A DNA stretch of 16,942 bases from Acidimicrobiales bacterium (lineage in GTDB: Bacteria > Actinomycetota > Acidimicrobiia > Acidimicrobiales > SZUA-35), in the NCBI GenBank assembly GCA_013003325.1, contig JABDJU010000337.1, positions 1 through 16,942 of the forward strand. Direction: 5' to 3'. A program made the translations under genes and the position numbers. The notes beneath the pieces were generated by a model. The model ran no database searches. It had not been told where the DNA came from and saw only the letters and a list, made by a program, of their open reading frames with translations. Of this stretch, positions 6,324 through 12,932 are shown in pieces; the first letter of the stretch is position 1, and every line of letters begins with the position of its first letter.

Positions 6324-7496
6324 ATGGCGAGTTCTCTCCCTACTGCAGACGACGTGATGACCGTGCTCGGCACGGTCATGGATCCCGAGCTGGGCTCCGA
6401 CATCGTGACGCTCGGTATGGCCAAGGGCGCTGCGGTCGACCCGTCGGGGTCGGTCGATGTCACGATCGCGCTCACCACCGCCGGATGTCCCCTGCGGGCT
6501 TACATCCAGTCAGAAACCCGCAGCCGGATCGGCGATATGGACGGGGTCAGCGAGGTGACCATCCACTGGACCGAGCTCAACGATGCCGAAAAGGCCGAGA
6601 CCATGTCGATCGCGCGGCTCAAGGCCAGCGAGCGCGCCGGAGAGACCGCCATCCCGGCCAGTACCAAGGTGATTGCGGTCGCCTCGGGAAAGGGAGGGGT
6701 CGGCAAGTCGTCGGTCACCGCCAATCTCGCCGCTGCTCTCGCCACCCAGGGGATGAACGTCGGTGTGATCGACGCCGACATATGGGGCTTCTCCATCCCC
6801 CGCATGCTCGGCCTCGATGGTCGGTTGAACGCTGAGTCGGGTGATGGTGGCGGGGCCAAGATCACCCCGCTCTCGCTCGAGGCAGGAGCCGGTCGACTCG
6901 ACGTGGTGTCGATGGGGTTCCTCGTCGACGACGAAGAGTCGGCGCTTCTGTGGAGAGGTCTCATGCTCAACCGGGCCGTGCAGCACTTCCTGGAAGACGT
7001 CGCCTGGGCCTCCGATCTCGATTATGTGGTCATCGACATGCCGCCCGGCACCGGCGACGTGGCGATGGGTCTGGCTCGCATGCTGCCCCGAGCTGAAATG
7101 CTGATCGTCACCACTCCGGCCCAGGGGGCACAGAAGGTTGCGGCCCGAGCAGTCTCGATGGCCAGAAAGTCACACCTTCGGGTCGTGGGAGTGATCGAGA
7201 ACATGAGCGAGTTCACCGCCCCCGACGGTTCGGTCCATGCCTTGTTCGGATCGGGCGGCGGTCAGGCTCTGGCCGACATGGCCAACGTCCCCCTGGTCGG
7301 TCGGATCCCGATCGAACCAGCGATATCCAGTGGGGGCGATGAAGGAGTGCCGGTAGCTCTCGCCGATGGGCCGGGCTCAGCCGAGTTCCACCGAATCGCC
7401 GAACGCCTCATCGACGAGCTTGTTCCGCCGGTAAGCATGGCCAGTTGCACGGCGCGGATGCTGGCTGCGGTCGAGGCAGCGCTCGACGCTGAGTGA
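6324..7496 (+). CDS. mrp: Mrp/ApbC family iron-sulfur carrier P-loop ATPase
   Basis: 390 aa. The N-terminal MIP18/DUF59 domain (about residues 5-85, with C55 in TTAGCP) is followed by a MinD-like P-loop NTPase: deviant Walker A GKGGVGKS at 122-129, DADIWGFSIPRMLG after it, and DMPPGTGDVA near residue 235. Family members bind and transfer Fe-S clusters in the cytoplasm. The CXXC pair normally found just after the ENMS motif (292-295) is absent: the sequence reads EFTAPDGSVHALFGSGGG. To my recollection other actinobacterial Mrp proteins also lack it, so this may be a lineage form. The start ATG at 6324 is supported by a TACGAT box 5 nt upstream. It ends 8 nt from the convergent mscS-like gene. 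Confidence 0.93.
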   Translation: MASSLPTADDVMTVLGTVMDPELGSDIVTLGMAKGAAVDPSGSVDVTIALTTAGCPLRAYIQSETRSRIGDMDGVSEVTIHWTELNDAEKAETMSIARLKASERAGETAIPASTKVIAVASGKGGVGKSSVTANLAAALATQGMNVGVIDADIWGFSIPRMLGLDGRLNAESGDGGGAKITPLSLEAGAGRLDVVSMGFLVDDEESALLWRGLMLNRAVQHFLEDVAWASDLDYVVIDMPPGTGDVAMGLARMLPRAEMLIVTTPAQGAQKVAARAVSMARKSHLRVVGVIENMSEFTAPDGSVHALFGSGGGQALADMANVPLVGRIPIEPAISSGGDEGVPVALADGPGSAEFHRIAERLIDELVPPVSMASCTARMLAAVEAALDAE

Positions 7497-7504
7497 ACGC
7501 GGCG

Positions 7505-8236
7505 CTAGCTGGAGCTGGGCGCCCGGGTGACGGTCACGGGTTCACCCACGAACTGGCTGGACGGGACGAGCATGATGGCACCGGTGATGTCTTGAATCTC
7601 CACTGCGGTGGGCCGCACGGCCACCACGGTGCCGGTGAGCGAACCGATCGACACCTGATCGCCTTCGTTGACCAGACGCCGGACCGCCCGACTGGACGCC
7701 ACCTCTTTGGCCACGGCCTGGCCGCCCAGGCCGACGAGCAAGGTCATGCTGGCCGCCAGTCCGAAGAACACCGCGGCGAGCACGATGTTGATGATGGTGG
7801 TATCGATGCCGATCTGGGTGACGGCGAGAACGACGGCCAGGCCGACGATGAAGGCCTTGACCACAAGGTTGACCTGGCGCTGCACCCTCGCGCTCGACCG
7901 TCCCATCATGGGCCGCAGGGCCGCCTGCACGAATGACGTAACGACGTTGGCGCCGATGACGATGATGGCGGCGGAGAGCACTCGGGGGAGGAATGCGATC
8001 AGGTCTCTGGGGATCTCTTCCAGCGCGTCGGGTTGCACGATCCCCAGGGCCGACATGAGGCCGGCGATCACGAACCCGTAGAGCACCAGGCTGCTCAGCG
8101 GTTTGGCCGCATCTTGGATCGGCTGGGGCCTGCTCTCGCTGGAAAGGGCCCGGTTGGTGATCCGGCCGAAGATGTTGCCTAGAACGATGCCTCCGACGAG
8201 GAAGCTTCCGACGAGAATCCAATCGATGAGTGTCAT
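7505..8236 (-). CDS. MscS-like mechanosensitive channel family protein
   Basis: 243-aa inner-membrane protein with four or five hydrophobic segments (about 4-24, 47-67, 83-106, 122-145 and 150-175). A short beta-domain follows (NEGDQVSIGSLTGTVVAVRPTAVEIQDITGAIMLVPSSQF, about 185-230), which matches the MscS upper cytoplasmic barrel. The long MscS C-terminal cage is missing, so it is a short-form member. It probably releases osmolytes or ions under membrane tension. The ATG at 8236 has AAGGA 6 nt upstream. It starts 15 nt after the anti-sigma stop, so it is the third gene of a sigma/anti-sigma/channel operon and a likely product of that stress circuit. Confidence 0.85.
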   Translation of the reverse strand: MTLIDWILVGSFLVGGIVLGNIFGRITNRALSSESRPQPIQDAAKPLSSLVLYGFVIAGLMSALGIVQPDALEEIPRDLIAFLPRVLSAAIIVIGANVVTSFVQAALRPMMGRSSARVQRQVNLVVKAFIVGLAVVLAVTQIGIDTTIINIVLAAVFFGLAASMTLLVGLGGQAVAKEVASSRAVRRLVNEGDQVSIGSLTGTVVAVRPTAVEIQDITGAIMLVPSSQFVGEPVTVTRAPSSS

Positions 8237-8251
8237 GAGGTTCCTTGAAGC

Positions 8252-8581
8252 CTAGGTGTCTGGCGCCGGCGGGTCGACGATCAGCAGCCGGCTGGTTTCG
8301 ACTCCGGCGCCGAACAGCTCGGCCATCAACCCCAGGAACTCCCGGCCGGATATCCGCTGGCTCACCTGGGCTTCCAAACGGACCGGCAGGTCGGGCGGGG
8401 CCGCCAGGACCTGCGACAACGCCGCGGCTACCGAGTCCTCGCCCTCGGCCTCACCGAGTGCAATGATCACCGCCGAGCACCGCGAACAGTCGTCGATGTG
8501 TTCTTCGAGCTTTGGGTCGTCGCCGTCCGCGCTGAAGAGCCAGTCTCGCAGCATCTCCTTCGATGGGTGGCGGAACTTCAT
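8252..8581 (-). CDS. Zinc-type (ZAS) anti-sigma factor
   Basis: 109 aa from the ATG at 8581, which overlaps the sigma-factor stop as ATGA and so is translationally coupled. An HXXXCXXC motif lies at residues 28-35 (HIDDCSRC), with an earlier His (H5), the layout of zinc-binding anti-sigma domains. There is no membrane helix, so it is cytosolic. It would hold the upstream sigma factor inactive until a signal, often oxidation of the Cys pair, releases it. The C-terminal part (LMAELFGAGVETSRLL) is of unknown function. Confidence 0.82.
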   Translation of the reverse strand: MKFRHPSKEMLRDWLFSADGDDPKLEEHIDDCSRCSAVIIALGEAEGEDSVAAALSQVLAAPPDLPVRLEAQVSQRISGREFLGLMAELFGAGVETSRLLIVDPPAPDT

Positions 8582-9192
8582 GGAGCCCATTCCTCTAGTG
8601 CAGAACCAAGACGCTTGCGAGCTCGCATGAGTCGCGTTTTCACCGTTGAAAGCGGGACTTCGAGAACGCCGGCGATCTCGTCATAGGACAGTCCCTCGAT
8701 CTCGCGCAAAACGACGACGGACCGAGATAGGTCGTCCAGCTCACCGAGGGCCGTGACGAAGTCGTGCATCGCCTCTCGATTCTCCACCTTGCGTTCGACC
8801 GACCGAGCGACGCTGGTTTCTTCGTCGGGCAAGGTGAAGGGATCGGTGGCGATCGCCCGGTTGGCCCGGATCGTTGAGATGGCCGTGTTCCGGGCAATGC
8901 GAAGCACCCACGACTTCAGCGACGACTCACCCCGGAACGTCGGGAGGGCCAACCAGGCCTTCACGAGCGTGTCCTGAGCAACATCCTCGGCGAGGGCCTT
9001 GTCGCGCACAACCGACAGCGCCACTCGATAGATCGACTCACCGTGCTCGACCACCAGGGCCGACAGGTCGTCAGGATCGGGGGGTGTGGGCTCTTGGGAG
9101 CCGCGGGCCGCTTCACTGATCCGCCGGGCCGTCTCGATCGCCCATGCGATCAGCAGCGGTCGGTGTCGGATCCGAGGGCCCAGAAGGAACAT
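8578..9192 (-). CDS. ECF-type RNA polymerase sigma factor
   Basis: 204 aa from the ATG at 9192. Region 2 is seen in YRVALSVVRDKALAEDVAQDTLVKAWLALPTFRGESSLKSWVLRIARNTA, and region 4 in LREIEGLSYDEIAGVLEVPLSTVKTRLMRARKRL, with region 3 absent, as in ECF sigma factors. About 40 poorly conserved residues precede region 2. The start is supported by AGGG upstream and a TAGGGT box 8 nt before the ATG. It is followed directly by a ZAS anti-sigma factor and an MscS-like gene. The target promoters are unknown, but the coupling suggests an envelope, osmotic or redox stress regulon. Confidence 0.93.
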   Translation of the reverse strand: MFLLGPRIRHRPLLIAWAIETARRISEAARGSQEPTPPDPDDLSALVVEHGESIYRVALSVVRDKALAEDVAQDTLVKAWLALPTFRGESSLKSWVLRIARNTAISTIRANRAIATDPFTLPDEETSVARSVERKVENREAMHDFVTALGELDDLSRSVVVLREIEGLSYDEIAGVLEVPLSTVKTRLMRARKRLGSALEEWAP

Positions 9193-9200
9193 CGCTTCTG

Positions 9201-9206
9201 ACCCTA
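9201..9206 (-). promoter_or_regulatory. Candidate -10 box for the ECF sigma operon
   Basis: TAGGGT on the minus strand fits TANNNT and ends 8 nt before the ATG at 9192. The same bases can also serve as a ribosome site (AGGG), so the assignment is uncertain. Confidence 0.3.
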
Positions 9207-9295
9207 CTGGCGGGTCACTCCACAACGAAAGGGCAATCGCCCCTCCAGAGCTCTGTGAGCTGGAACGAGTCGAGGCCCGCTGCGTCGTGGGCGGT

Positions 9296-9333
9296 GAAAC
9301 AAGAAAGGGAGCCAGGCTGAATGCCTGGCTCCC
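9296..9333 (-). terminator. Intrinsic terminator on the minus strand
   Basis: A perfect 11-bp stem, GGGAGCCAGGC (9307-9317) with GCCTGGCTCCC (9323-9333), and a 5-nt loop. On the minus strand the stem is followed by TTTCTTGTTTC. It lies about 95 nt past the stop of the membrane gene at 9428 and separates it from the sigma operon. The rest of 9226-9427 shows no gene. Confidence 0.85.
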
Positions 9334-9427
9334 CTCATGTTTGAGGCCGGATCGCCCACCGGCCCCCGCATCGATTCAGACGCATGGGACCGGAGTTGGT
9401 CGCGAACTTCTCAGAAAACTTCTGTGG

Positions 9428-10126
9428 CTACGGTGCCCCGGGGGTGCGGGGTGTTTCCTTCACACTGCCCGTGACCCGGTCGTACACGGCGGGCCAGAAG
9501 CGATCCCGGGCCTCCCAGATGCCTCCGATGCCGAACTTCAGAACCAGGATGAGGCTGATGCTTCCGATGATTGCGGTGAACAGCTGATCCACGATGTCTT
9601 CGGCAAACTCGAGCTGGTCGACTGCAGCAAAGGCACCGATCACCCAGATCGCGGCGACAGCAATGTTGGTCATGAGGGTTCCGAACTCTTGCTCGGCGAC
9701 GGCAGGAGCGATGATGTTCCGCACTGCGTTTGCCACAAGGCCGGTGACGATGATAATCGCGATTGCGACGATTGCCTTCGGAATGAAGGCGATGAGCTCG
9801 TTCACGACATCGCTGACCGGGTTTTCCCCGAAGGCGCTGAGGGCGACCTGAAGCACCACCAACATCACGAGGTAATAGATGATCATGGCAAGGAAACGTC
9901 CGCTATCGGCGAACCCGGCTCGCTCGAGCGGTCCTCCGATTCCGGCCTTGTCGATGTAGTCGTCGAATCGAATCTTGCGAAGCAAGGTCACGATCGCTCG
10001 ACGGATGAAGCGGGCAACGAAGTACCCGACTACCAGAATGAGGATCAGAACGATCAGGTTGGGGATGAACCCGAAGAACTTACTGAACGCGTCCTCGATC
10101 GGCTGTTGGAATTCCACAGCAAGCAT
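9428..10126 (-). CDS. Membrane protein with conserved TM-helix repeats (MscS-related)
   Basis: 232 aa with five predicted membrane segments (about 20-40, 78-100, 112-135, 150-172 and 183-202). The repeated pattern IPNLIVLILILVVGYFVARFIRRAIVTLLRK and IPKAIVAIAIIIVTGLVANAVRN matches the conserved TM-helix repeat found beside MscS-type channels. The link RFDDYIDKAGIGGPLERAG is typical of these proteins. No MscS beta-barrel domain follows. The start ATG has GGGAG 7 nt upstream. The gene has its own candidate promoter and a strong terminator, so it is a separate unit from the sigma/anti-sigma/channel operon just downstream, though probably related in function. Confidence 0.8.
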   Translation of the reverse strand: MLAVEFQQPIEDAFSKFFGFIPNLIVLILILVVGYFVARFIRRAIVTLLRKIRFDDYIDKAGIGGPLERAGFADSGRFLAMIIYYLVMLVVLQVALSAFGENPVSDVVNELIAFIPKAIVAIAIIIVTGLVANAVRNIIAPAVAEQEFGTLMTNIAVAAIWVIGAFAAVDQLEFAEDIVDQLFTAIIGSISLILVLKFGIGGIWEARDRFWPAVYDRVTGSVKETPRTPGAP

Positions 10127-10179
10127 GAATTTCTCCCTTTGTTATTTGCGACGAAGTTCGCCGGCACATCAAGGACAGC

Positions 10180-10209
10180 AAACTAGGCCAGCAGGTCGCG
10201 GTATTTCAC
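10180..10209 (-). promoter_or_regulatory. Candidate promoter of the TM-helix membrane gene
   Basis: On the minus strand, GTGAAA (10204-10209; four of six bases of TTGACA) and TAGTTT (10180-10185) are 18 nt apart. They would give a leader of about 45 nt carrying the GGGAG ribosome site. Confidence 0.4.
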
Positions 10210-10239
10210 CTGACGTTTTCGTGACGCGGCGTGGCAACA

Positions 10240-10432
10240 CTCACCGCGAAGGCGGCGCCACCACGCGTGCAATTTGTGTGTTTGAGCCGCGCAGAGTGGT
10301 AACTCCAGCTCTGAGGGCTACGGCTGGCCAGGAATCCACACCGAGACGGTGTTGGCCTCACCGGGTGTAACTCTCAGTGAGCCTTAAGGTCTGAACGCCC
10401 TCCGCGTTGGCACAGAGGGTGAGAAGGCCCTC
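10240..10432. other. Hairpin-rich non-coding stretch (possible structured RNA or 3' region)
   Basis: No credible gene lies in 10210-10442. On the plus strand there are several stems in a row: GTGGC/GCCAC around 10231-10262; CCAGC/GCTGG around 10305-10327; ACACCG/CGGTGT with a 3-nt loop (10338-10352); GGCCTCAC/GTGAGCC (10354-10383); and GAGGG/CCCTC (10415-10432). There is no U-tract. It lies downstream of the minus-strand MBL gene and upstream of the promoter of the next gene. It could be a Rho-type 3' end or an independent small RNA. I recognise no riboswitch class. Confidence 0.35.
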
Positions 10433-10442
10433 GAACGGGACG

Positions 10443-11015
10443 CTACTTCAGAGCGACGATAGGACGGGCGTCTTCGATGAACTGACCGTGGCCGGGGGCG
10501 ATCGTCTTGATGCGATCCTTCTTGACCCGGGCCGGGATGTCGTCGGGCACGCCGTTTTCGAACAGATCGCCGGCGAGAATCGAACGCTCCTGTTCGAGCA
10601 CGTACACGTAGCTGTCGCCCTCGCTGAGAGCCACCACCCGGATCACGAACTCGGTCGCATCGATCTTGTCGCCGTCACCGATTTCCTTGTCGGCACCGGT
10701 GAATCCGGGAGCGGCCCACAGTTCAGCGCCGGTCTTCTTCTTCAGCTCCAGAGCGCCGGCGGCGTAGTAGTCGCTGGTCTGGGTCATCACGATCCAGCGG
10801 ATACGGTCTCCGCCGCAACCACAGATGACATCGAGATGTTCGCTGTCGCCGGGGCCGGGATCAACGATCACGATCTCGTCGATCCCGACGAGATAGGTAT
10901 TCAAACCCGGTTCGCCGTTCTCCCCCGGATGAGCGATACGGCGTAGCAGCGGGCTGAGTGCGCGAGCGACACCCGGAATGATGGGCGGCGGCGGTGTTGG
11001 TTCTTCCACGGGCAC
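10443..11015 (-). CDS. Metallo-beta-lactamase-fold protein with degenerate metal site
   Basis: 190 aa, GTG start at 11015 with GAGGAG 6-8 nt upstream. The MBL fold is recognisable: a NTYLVGIDEIVIVDPGPG strand pair near residues 39-56, then RIRWIVMTQTSDYYAAGA, SILAGDLFENG, and IAPGHG near the C terminus. In the key motif THxHxDH, the residues are T78, Q79, T80, S81, D82, Y83, Y84. Both first His, the Asp and the following His are therefore replaced, while the later Asp (AGDLF) and His (APGHG) remain. A normal dinuclear metal site is not possible, so hydrolase activity is doubtful and a binding or regulatory role is likelier. It lies 36 nt after fxsA on the same strand, probably in one operon. 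A Pro-rich N terminus (residues 6-14) is unusual. Confidence 0.82.
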   Translation of the reverse strand: MPVEEPTPPPPIIPGVARALSPLLRRIAHPGENGEPGLNTYLVGIDEIVIVDPGPGDSEHLDVICGCGGDRIRWIVMTQTSDYYAAGALELKKKTGAELWAAPGFTGADKEIGDGDKIDATEFVIRVVALSEGDSYVYVLEQERSILAGDLFENGVPDDIPARVKKDRIKTIAPGHGQFIEDARPIVALK

Positions 11016-11051
11016 AGGATTCTCCTCAGGCTGTACTGCTTCGGCTTGGGG

Positions 11052-11537
11052 CTAGGTGAGTTCGGACGTTGGTGATGAGAAAGGGTCGGGACTGTTGGGT
11101 TCGGGAGTGTCGACGATCGTGGTGTCGATCACATCACCGCGGGGCGGGCGCTGAGGCCCGAACGGGTCTTGGAACCCGAATCGTGCACCGACGCCGCCCA
11201 CCGAGGTGGTGAACTGGGCGGTCACCCGGTGGGCCAGGAGAGCGCGTATGGGGGCCAGCTGGAGCAGCAATCCCAGTGCCCCGGTCACGAAGCCGGGAAG
11301 CATCATCAGGAGCGTTCCGACCACGGCGAGCACAGCCGATGCGGTTCGGCGGGATCCCCGCGAGGCCAGCATGGCGAGACGCAGTCTGAACAGGTACAGG
11401 CCCGCAACGCTCATGCCCAGGAAGAACACGAGGGTTCGAAACACGCCGAGCGCGCCGCCGACCACAACTAGCGCGGCGATCTCCACGAGCGGTAGTGCTA
11501 GGACGGCCAAGCCGACGAGTCCTGACTTCTTCCCCAT
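11052..11537 (-). CDS. fxsA: FxsA family membrane protein
   Basis: Around 161 aa. The N-terminal ~110 residues carry the FxsA pattern: LALPLVEIAALVVVGGALG, TLVFFLGMSVAGLYLFRLR, and then a long hydrophobic segment AVLAVVGTLLMMLPGFVTGALGLLLQLAPIR. This is followed by a Pro- and Asp-rich cytoplasmic tail. The family is named for Escherichia coli FxsA, which affects phage T7 exclusion by the F plasmid. Its general role is unknown. ATG 11537 is taken as start because a TAGACT box lies 8 nt upstream. ATG 11543 two codons earlier is the alternative. It is divergent from selA and precedes the MBL-fold gene in the same direction. Confidence 0.85.
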   Translation of the reverse strand: MGKKSGLVGLAVLALPLVEIAALVVVGGALGVFRTLVFFLGMSVAGLYLFRLRLAMLASRGSRRTASAVLAVVGTLLMMLPGFVTGALGLLLQLAPIRALLAHRVTAQFTTSVGGVGARFGFQDPFGPQRPPRGDVIDTTIVDTPEPNSPDPFSSPTSELT

Positions 11538-11545
11538 CGCCATAG

Positions 11546-11551
11546 AGTCTA
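11546..11551 (-). promoter_or_regulatory. Candidate -10 box for fxsA
   Basis: TAGACT on the minus strand fits TANNNT and ends 8 nt before ATG 11537. If real, it excludes ATG 11543, which would lie only 2 nt away. Confidence 0.35.
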
Positions 11552-11642
11552 CCGGACTTCGCAACGCCAAAAACAGGTGATGGTATGCGACTGCGACGTC
11601 GGAGTGGTCGATACCAGCTCTGAGGCTCACCCCTCGAGGGCC

Positions 11643-11648
11643 TAGTCT
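11643..11648 (+). promoter_or_regulatory. Candidate -10 box for selA-selB (leaderless)
   Basis: TAGTCT fits TANNNT and ends exactly 6 nt before the selA ATG at 11655. No ribosome-binding site is present. A weak CTGAGG (11620-11625) lies at -35 distance. Confidence 0.45.
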
Positions 11649-11654
11649 CTAGCG

Positions 11655-12932
11655 ATGAGCCCATCGCGCCCACCCTCGGTCGACGCGCTGGCGCGCTCGC
11701 TGGCGGATTCGGGACTGCCCCACCCCCTCTGTGTCGAGGTCGCACGCCAGGCGATTTCCGAAGGTCGGATCGATGAGGCGCCAGCGATGGCGAGACAACG
11801 GTCGCGGCGGATGCTAATGCCGGTGATCAACGCCACCGGAACCTTGCTCCACACCAACCTGGGACGGGCCCCGGTGGAAATCCATTCCCCCGCCCGGTAC
11901 GCCAACATCGAACTCGACCTGGCGAGCGGCCAACGAGGTTCGCGGCAGGCCACCGTCGGCGAGTCGGTCGCACTGTCGTGTGGCGCCGAGTCCGCGCTGA
12001 TCGTCAACAACTGTGCGTCGGCCTTGATGCTCGTAATGGCCGCCCTCGCCCACGGTCGCGGGGCGGCGGTGAGCCGGGGGGAACTAGTGGAGATCGGCGG
12101 CGCCTTTCGTGTGCCGGACGTGATGCGGCAATCAGGGGCCCAACTTGTTGAAGTCGGCACGACCAACCGAACCCGACTGGCCGATTTCGAACGGGCGCTC
12201 AGCGCCACCGACGTGGCCCTCGTGCTCAGCGTCCATCAGTCGAACTATTCGATCACCGGTTTCGCCGAGCAGACGTCGGTCGCCGAACTGGCTACCTTGG
12301 GTCGACCGGTGGTCGCCGACATCGGTTCGGGGCTGCTGGACGCATCGTGTCCCTGGCTCGACGGGCCACCGCCGGAATGGCTGGAGGGAGAACCGGCGGC
12401 CCGCCAGACCCTCGAAGCGGGTGCCGACCTCGTGATCTTCAGCGGCGACAAACTGCTGGGTGGCCCCCAGGCCGGCATCATCGCCGGACGCGCCGACCTC
12501 GTAGCGGCCTGCGGGCGTCACCCTCTGGCGCGGGCGCTTCGTCCGGGCGGCCTCGTCCTCGAGGCGTTGCAGGCCACCACCCTCAGCTACCTGCGCCGGA
12601 AGGGCAGGGAGATCCCGTTCTGGCGGATGGCCAGCGAACCGGTCGAGTCGTTGCTCAGCCGGGCCGAGTCAATCGCTGAATCGGTCGGCCCGTCGGTCGC
12701 CGCCATCCACACCGACGCCGTGCCGGGGGGCGGCACGCTCCCGGGCCGAACGATTCCGAGCGCCGGCATTCGCTACGAGGGCGACCTCGTCGGTCGGCTG
12801 CGCCACCGTGACCTACCCATAATCGCCAGGATCGATGCCGGCGTCACCGTGTGCGACCTACGTTCGGTGAACCCCGCAGATGATGCCGAACTCGTGCGGG
12901 GTCTGGCCGACGCCGTCGGTGGAGCGGCATGA
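11655..12932 (+). CDS. selA: L-seryl-tRNA(Sec) selenium transferase
   Basis: 425-aa PLP enzyme that converts seryl-tRNA(Sec) to selenocysteyl-tRNA(Sec) with selenophosphate as selenium donor. The family core is clear: MLMPVINATGTLLHTNLGRAP near residue 55, VNNCASALMLVMAAL near 117, VEIGGAFRVPDVM, VEVGTTNRTRLADFERAL, and the PLP lysine K266 in FSGDKLLGGPQAG. Length is slightly below the usual ~460, mainly at the N terminus. The ATG lies 6 nt behind a TAGTCT box, indicating a leaderless mRNA. It overlaps selB by 4 nt (ATGA). The presence of selA-selB implies that the genome makes at least one selenoprotein, but none is recognisable in this window. Confidence 0.96.
   Translation: MSPSRPPSVDALARSLADSGLPHPLCVEVARQAISEGRIDEAPAMARQRSRRMLMPVINATGTLLHTNLGRAPVEIHSPARYANIELDLASGQRGSRQATVGESVALSCGAESALIVNNCASALMLVMAALAHGRGAAVSRGELVEIGGAFRVPDVMRQSGAQLVEVGTTNRTRLADFERALSATDVALVLSVHQSNYSITGFAEQTSVAELATLGRPVVADIGSGLLDASCPWLDGPPPEWLEGEPAARQTLEAGADLVIFSGDKLLGGPQAGIIAGRADLVAACGRHPLARALRPGGLVLEALQATTLSYLRRKGREIPFWRMASEPVESLLSRAESIAESVGPSVAAIHTDAVPGGGTLPGRTIPSAGIRYEGDLVGRLRHRDLPIIARIDAGVTVCDLRSVNPADDAELVRGLADAVGGAA

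Noticed and set aside
9086..10186. 366-codon plus-strand frame
   Set aside because: It spans antisense of the TM-helix membrane gene and a strong terminator. Its composition (Asp, Glu, His, Asn) is that of the complement of hydrophobic codons.
10127..10442. Riboswitch (for example c-di-AMP type) upstream of the TM-helix membrane gene
   Set aside because: I could not match any known consensus, and the candidate promoter at 10180-10209 lies downstream of the hairpins, so they would not be in the leader.
10305..11625. 12-base direct repeat CCAGCTCTGAGG at 10305-10316 and 11614-11625
   Set aside because: It is short, with unrelated flanks and no further copies. One sits in a hairpin and the other upstream of selA, so chance is the simplest explanation.
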